23,467 bases of DNA, taken from positions 1 through 23,467 of IMG/VR virus record IMGVR_UViG_3300004463_000518; one strand, given 5' to 3'. Below are positions 20,807 through 23,467 of this stretch, piece by piece. Position 1 is the stretch's first letter; every line of letters begins with the position of its first letter. The position numbers were made by a program, and so were the translations under genes. Below the pieces are notes generated by a model. The model did not search any database, was not told the DNA's origin, and was given only the letters and a program-made list of their open reading frames with translations. Source of the stretch: a virus.

Positions 20807-21370
20807 ATGAGTAAGATCATACACAGCGTAATTGCCGATGCCGCCGCTACGCTCGATAAAAGTCTGAACTATTTTTACCCAGCTTGGGGTAAGAATGGAT
20901 TTAACGAGCGAAACCTTACGTATCAGATGGCAAAGGCGTTTGAAAGGCGCAAGGCCTCGTGCGCGTTTATGGAAATACCGTTTTTTGACCAAGAGAGAAA
21001 AGTCTACGGCAAACATGTAGATGCTTTAATGTTCGACCCTTATCTGGCTCTTTTTATCGAATCAAAACGGCTTTATAGCGCAGAAAAGCTACAGGAACTT
21101 AAGCTAGACTACGAGCGGATGACTAGCTCCAATCTACAGCCCGTATTGGATGATCTTTGTTTGCGCCTGTCTGGCAGAAGGCAAGCCTATCGGGTAATCC
21201 TGGCTGAAACTTGGAGTGCTAGAGTTGCGCATTGGTGGGTCGGTGAGAAAAGCTCGCTAGACTGGGATCGTTCTTGGTTGCCAAGCGCTACGAGCATTGT
21301 TCCTGTACGTACTTGGAGCGATTCAGGATCTACGCTTTTCTGGCTATATGCTTTTGCTCCGTTGGGCTAA
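20807..21370 (+). CDS. PD-(D/E)XK nuclease-like protein (moron candidate)
   Basis: The 187-aa protein shows a credible PD-(D/E)XK arrangement: Glu35 in a first helix (GFNERNLTYQMAKAF), Asp72 in a short strand (HVDALMFDP), and Glu85-x-Lys87 in the next strand (ALFIESKRL), 12 residues after Asp72. This is the core of many restriction-type and repair nucleases. The C-terminal 80 residues are Trp-rich and may bind DNA or a partner. It has no signal peptide and is probably cytoplasmic. It follows the membrane protein by 5 bp and shares its lower GC. A defence or superinfection-control role is inferred; no activity can be proven from sequence. Confidence 0.72.
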   Translation: MSKIIHSVIADAAATLDKSLNYFYPAWGKNGFNERNLTYQMAKAFERRKASCAFMEIPFFDQERKVYGKHVDALMFDPYLALFIESKRLYSAEKLQELKLDYERMTSSNLQPVLDDLCLRLSGRRQAYRVILAETWSARVAHWWVGEKSSLDWDRSWLPSATSIVPVRTWSDSGSTLFWLYAFAPLG

Positions 21371-21556
21371 ACGGCAGCGGGTGATCTGGCTTGACGTTGG
21401 GTTGGTTGTGTCAGAAAGCATGAGTACCAGCGGCCCAGTGATGCCGTTGCTTCTAGCTAAGAGCAACAGCCGGATAGGCTGTTCGGCATATCCGCAGCGC
21501 CATAGACGGCCGAGTGAGATCAGCTATCTGCATGAAAGGGCAAGGGCGGTTGCCCA
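21371..21556. other. Intergenic region between plus- and minus-strand genes
   Basis: No convincing gene; an 87-aa plus-strand frame here looks non-coding. Two weak inverted repeats lie at 21446-21467 (GTTGCT/AGCAAC) and 21471-21494 (CGGATA/TATCCG). It is where plus- and minus-strand transcription converge. Confidence 0.5.
21535..21555 (-). terminator. Possible weak terminator of the SOS-linked gene
   Basis: On the minus strand GGGCAA and TTGCCC (6 bp, loop CCGCCC) are followed by TTTC, starting two bases after the stop of the minus-strand gene. Stem and T-tract are both short. Confidence 0.4.
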
Positions 21557-22297
21557 CTAGCACCGCCAGCGAAACCGAGCTGGGGATTCCGTAACAAAGC
21601 CTCGCCCGTTGCATTCAATGCAGTCTTCCCGCCTGCTGAAGACATCCTCGCAGGCGGGGCAGGGCATGAACACCGAAATGCTGGCTCGCGTCGTTAGGCT
21701 GTCGTGCCGTTGTATGTCTCCGCGCTCGGCGGTGTGCTGAATCGCATCGAGTAGGGCCCGGTAGATATCGGGGTCATCGATGGCATGGGTTTCCACGTTG
21801 ACAACGATCCGCGACGTTTCGACCAGCTCGTAAACCTCGCCGTCGGCCGTAATGTATTCCTTGCCCTCTACGCGGCCCACCACCTCAAAGTACTTGCTGA
21901 TTGCCTCCAACCCATTGCCCGTGCGTTCTATCCGAGCGGTATACATGTTTGGCGGCAAATCGCGCGTGGAGGCGCCCAGGTACAGGCGGCAGCCTCGGGC
22001 TTCGCCAACTCGCGCCCCGTCCTGCAGCAGTTTGTAATTACCGGGCCCTATGTAGTACCGGCGAAGTACAAGCTGCTCTTCGATCTCATGCTCGTACGCG
22101 GCATTCGCCATTTCATCCATGTCGAACCGCTCAAGACAATCGATGACGCCGCGGCGCTGTAGATCCTCACTCAGGTTCAACAGGTTGTCGCGGTAGATCC
22201 TCGGCATGTCCCGTAACAGCTTGGTGTCGTCGAGCATGACCCGCCATCGCTCCAGCGAACTGTCATTTCGCACCGGTTGCGAGATATCCCGTCCCAT
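21557..22297 (-). CDS. Unknown protein with C-terminal zinc-ribbon motif, SOS-controlled
   Basis: The start ATG at 22297 (minus strand) has AAGG seven bases upstream; a GTG six bases earlier is an alternative. The 246-aa protein has a charged helical N-terminal part (residues 1-80, with DDTKLLRDMPRIYRDNLLNL), a mixed central domain (80-205), and a C-terminal CPAC (213-216) and CIEC (226-229) pair, the second followed by NGRG as in DnaJ CxxCxGxG zinc-binding motifs. Zinc or nucleic-acid binding is plausible. A near-perfect LexA box lies 15 bp upstream, so DNA damage should induce the gene. I do not recognise the family. Whether it is phage or host is unclear. Confidence 0.78.
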   Translation of the reverse strand: MGRDISQPVRNDSSLERWRVMLDDTKLLRDMPRIYRDNLLNLSEDLQRRGVIDCLERFDMDEMANAAYEHEIEEQLVLRRYYIGPGNYKLLQDGARVGEARGCRLYLGASTRDLPPNMYTARIERTGNGLEAISKYFEVVGRVEGKEYITADGEVYELVETSRIVVNVETHAIDDPDIYRALLDAIQHTAERGDIQRHDSLTTRASISVFMPCPACEDVFSRREDCIECNGRGFVTESPARFRWRC

Positions 22298-22308
22298 CGT
22301 CACGCCTT

Positions 22309-22332
22309 GATACTGTATTCATATACAGTATC
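22309..22332 (-). promoter_or_regulatory. LexA (SOS) box
   Basis: CTGTATTCATATACAG at 22313-22328 fits the gamma-proteobacterial LexA consensus CTG-N10-CAG with the usual AT-rich centre. The symmetry extends to a 24-bp palindrome with 10-bp arms and a 4-base centre. It lies just upstream of the minus-strand 246-aa gene, where it would overlap the promoter. Confidence 0.88.
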
Positions 22333-22372
22333 AGGCGAGAGGGGTGATGATCGATACCGGGCAGACCGCTGG

Positions 22373-23071
22373 CTACAGCGCAGGGTCACTGATTCTTTCG
22401 ATGAGATGCGCGCCATCGTTGCGCACGTTGCCAACGGCGGCAGGCACGGGATACCAGGTGAACTCTTCGATACACAGCCCGTGCTCCAGCGCGATCTCCT
22501 CGGCTTCTTCAGGCGATAGCTCCGGGTCTAACCAGTGGGCTGCGCACTCGGCTGAGAGCACGAGCGGGCGCCGGTCGTGAATATCGACCATTCCGGCGTC
22601 GCTGGCCGAGGTGATGATCACCATGCCGTCCCCATCTCTCGGCGGTAGCCCACCGCGTGAGAACTGCCCCAGCGCTGCAAAGAACATCGGGTCGCCGCCA
22701 TTCAACGTGATGTAGTAGGGCTGCTTGATCTTCGGGTTGGCTTCGTCCTTCTTCCACTCGAACCACCCATCCGCGGGCACGATTGCGCGGCCGGCCTTCC
22801 AGATGTCGCGGAAAAACTTGCTCGTCGCGGCTGTCTCCACCCTGGCATTGATCGCCGGCGGTCTCTTCCCCTGCGCCCACCACGGGGCGTATCCCCAACG
22901 CACCCCGTCCATTCGCAACCCATCGTCGTCTTGGTGCAGCAGCTGGACCATCGACTGCGGTGGCAAGTTATACCGCCCGAGCGGCTCAGAGGGCGGCGCG
23001 CTGATCGTCGTCAGGTTAAGTTGGTTCAGGTAGTCGACTGCGTGTCGGTACTGTGTGATTCGTCCGCACAT
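22373..23071 (-). CDS. SRAP-domain protein (YedK/HMCES family)
   Basis: This 232-aa protein matches the SOS response-associated peptidase family. Its members use the N-terminal Cys to form a covalent crosslink with abasic sites in single-stranded DNA, shielding them. The key residues are present: Cys2 exposed after Met removal (MCGRITQ), Asn75 in INARVET, Glu105 in GWFEW, and His165 in IHDRRPL. The start at 23071 (minus strand) is required to expose Cys2 and has GGAGG upstream; the in-frame extension of 15 residues is rejected. The length is normal (E. coli YedK 222). It is transcribed away from trpG toward the SOS-linked gene. It may be host or prophage cargo. Confidence 0.92.
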   Translation of the reverse strand: MCGRITQYRHAVDYLNQLNLTTISAPPSEPLGRYNLPPQSMVQLLHQDDDGLRMDGVRWGYAPWWAQGKRPPAINARVETAATSKFFRDIWKAGRAIVPADGWFEWKKDEANPKIKQPYYITLNGGDPMFFAALGQFSRGGLPPRDGDGMVIITSASDAGMVDIHDRRPLVLSAECAAHWLDPELSPEEAEEIALEHGLCIEEFTWYPVPAAVGNVRNDGAHLIERISDPAL

Positions 23072-23217
23072 AGAATTTCCTCCGCGGCCCAATTCACAAT
23101 CAGAGGCTGCCTGCACCCTGTTCGTTCGGCTTGCTGAGGTTTTAGGCGCGCACGGTATAGTGATACTGTACGGGTAACCGACGTACCCTCTGCGTCGGCC
23201 TGTAAACGAGATCTCCT

Positions 23218-23286
23218 GTGAAAATCAGCAACTCCCTCCTGATGCGAGTGATTAAAGGCCACGCCCGTTGGCGATGGCGTGCGTGA
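23218..23286 (+). CDS. Possible trpGDC leader peptide (Trp codons)
   Basis: A 22-codon ORF from GTG 23218 (or 14 codons from the in-frame ATG 23242) ends RWRWRA and then TGA, with Trp codons at 23269-23271 and 23275-23277, just before the stop. It lies 127 bp upstream of trpG on the same strand. Pseudomonas putida trpE and trpGDC are reported to be attenuated, so a leader peptide is expected in this place. I could not find a clear terminator hairpin with T-run after it, and the ribosome site is weak, so this stays tentative. Confidence 0.42.
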   Translation: MKISNSLLMRVIKGHARWRWRA

Positions 23287-23338
23287 CACATCACTCCGAA
23301 GACTGCATTACTTCGATGCTCGCCCCAGCAAAACAAAT

Positions 23339-23358
23339 AGCGGGTACATGAGCGGGTA
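23339..23358 (+). repeat. AGCGGGTA direct repeat pair, possible attachment-region element
   Basis: Two copies of AGCGGGTA start at 23339 and 23351, exactly 12 bp apart. Similar closely spaced GGGTA-type repeats occur as arm-binding sites of tyrosine integrases next to attachment cores. No att core duplication can be seen in this window. Confidence 0.35.
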
Positions 23359-23412
23359 TCAAATAGAGGCAATTGCAGGAAAGTCTTTGTATATCAATAG
23401 GTTGGTATAATT

Positions 23413-23467
23413 ATGTTGCTGATGCTGGATAACTACGATTCCTTTACCTACAACGTCGTGCAGTACC
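23413..23467 (+). CDS. trpG: Anthranilate synthase component II, TrpG (5' end only)
   Basis: Only 18 codons are present before the window ends. They read MLLMLDNYDSFTYNVVQY, the almost invariant N-terminus of TrpG/PabA glutamine amidotransferases (DNYDSFTYN). TrpG supplies ammonia from glutamine to TrpE for anthranilate synthesis in tryptophan biosynthesis. In Pseudomonas, trpG is followed by trpD and trpC and is separated from trpE, so trpG rather than pabA is preferred, but PabA cannot be excluded from so short a fragment. It marks the host side of the prophage. Confidence 0.87.
   Translation, partial: MLLMLDNYDSFTYNVVQY

Larger units (their letters stand above)
23072..23412. other. 341-bp region between SRAP gene and trpG
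   Basis: No convincing protein gene of normal size. It holds the SRAP ribosome site (near 23072-23085, minus strand), a possible plus-strand promoter (TTGCTG at 23131 and TATAGT at 23156, with a long 19-bp spacer), the possible Trp leader at 23218, a pair of AGCGGGTA repeats at 23339 and 23351, and the trpG upstream region. A prophage-host junction is expected somewhere nearby but was not located. Confidence 0.5.

Noticed and set aside
21297-21560. An 87-aa plus-strand ORF after the nuclease-like gene
   Set aside because: It overlaps the end of that gene in another frame; the rest is unlike a folded protein and no ribosome site was seen.
22277-22580. Plus-strand frames at the LexA box (about 80 aa each)
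   Set aside because: They are antisense to the SRAP gene and the start of the zinc-ribbon gene and have no protein-like features.
23142-23372. A 76-aa minus-strand ORF before trpG
   Set aside because: Composition looks random, with many Arg and no motif; it overlaps regulatory-looking sequence.
23406-23411. TATAAT as the trpG -10 box
   Set aside because: It touches the start codon, so transcription would begin inside the gene; no -35 at a suitable distance was seen.
1-23467. CRISPR array or tRNA gene
   Set aside because: No regularly spaced short repeats with unique spacers and no cloverleaf-like sequence were noticed; the only regular repeat is the in-frame 96-bp unit in J.

Overview
The window looks like the late half of an integrated, lambda-like siphovirus prophage in a high-GC gamma-proteobacterium, most likely Pseudomonas in the broad sense. 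The host call rests on three things: the last 55 bases are the start of trpG (anthranilate synthase component II), most of the DNA is GC-rich with Pseudomonas-like codon use, and several tail proteins have a Pseudomonas-prophage style. The sequence starts inside the portal gene, so terminase, the early/regulatory genes and the integrase are not visible.

Layout. From 1 to 4966, on the plus strand, is an HK97-type head and connector module: portal (partial), prohead protease, major capsid protein, a small Pro/Ala-rich protein, head-tail connector, a 56-aa coiled-coil protein, head-tail adaptor, gp10-like tail-completion protein and DUF3168-like tail terminator. From 5038 to 18134 is the tail module in lambda order: tail tube (V), tail chaperones G and G-T (made by a -1 frameshift at a GGGAAAG heptamer), tape measure (H), M, then a four-gene cassette (fibre, two small proteins, one 135-aa protein), then L, K, I, J and two proteins encoded directly after J. 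From 18356 to 19873 are two small ORFs and the lysis genes: a GH19 endolysin, an Rz-type inner-membrane spanin, and an Rz1-type lipoprotein nested in another frame of Rz. No holin was recognised.

From 19938 to 21370 lie two lower-GC, closely spaced genes that look like cargo ('morons'): a membrane-anchored protein of unknown function and a protein with a PD-(D/E)XK nuclease signature. From 21557 to 23071 two genes run on the minus strand: an unknown protein with a C-terminal zinc-ribbon-like motif, preceded by a textbook LexA box, and an SRAP/YedK-family DNA-crosslink protein. A 341-bp region then leads to trpG. It holds a possible Trp-rich leader peptide and a pair of AGCGGGTA direct repeats.

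How it fits together. The plus-strand genes are tightly packed, with many ATGA stop-start overlaps, consistent with one late operon punctuated by intrinsic hairpin terminators at cassette boundaries. The head, tail and lysis genes would build and release a flexible-tailed phage. The right-end genes would be expressed apart from the late programme, one of them probably under the SOS response. In P. aeruginosa the trpE-trpG interval carries the R/F pyocin cluster, so a prophage ending next to trpG points to the same insertion hotspot.
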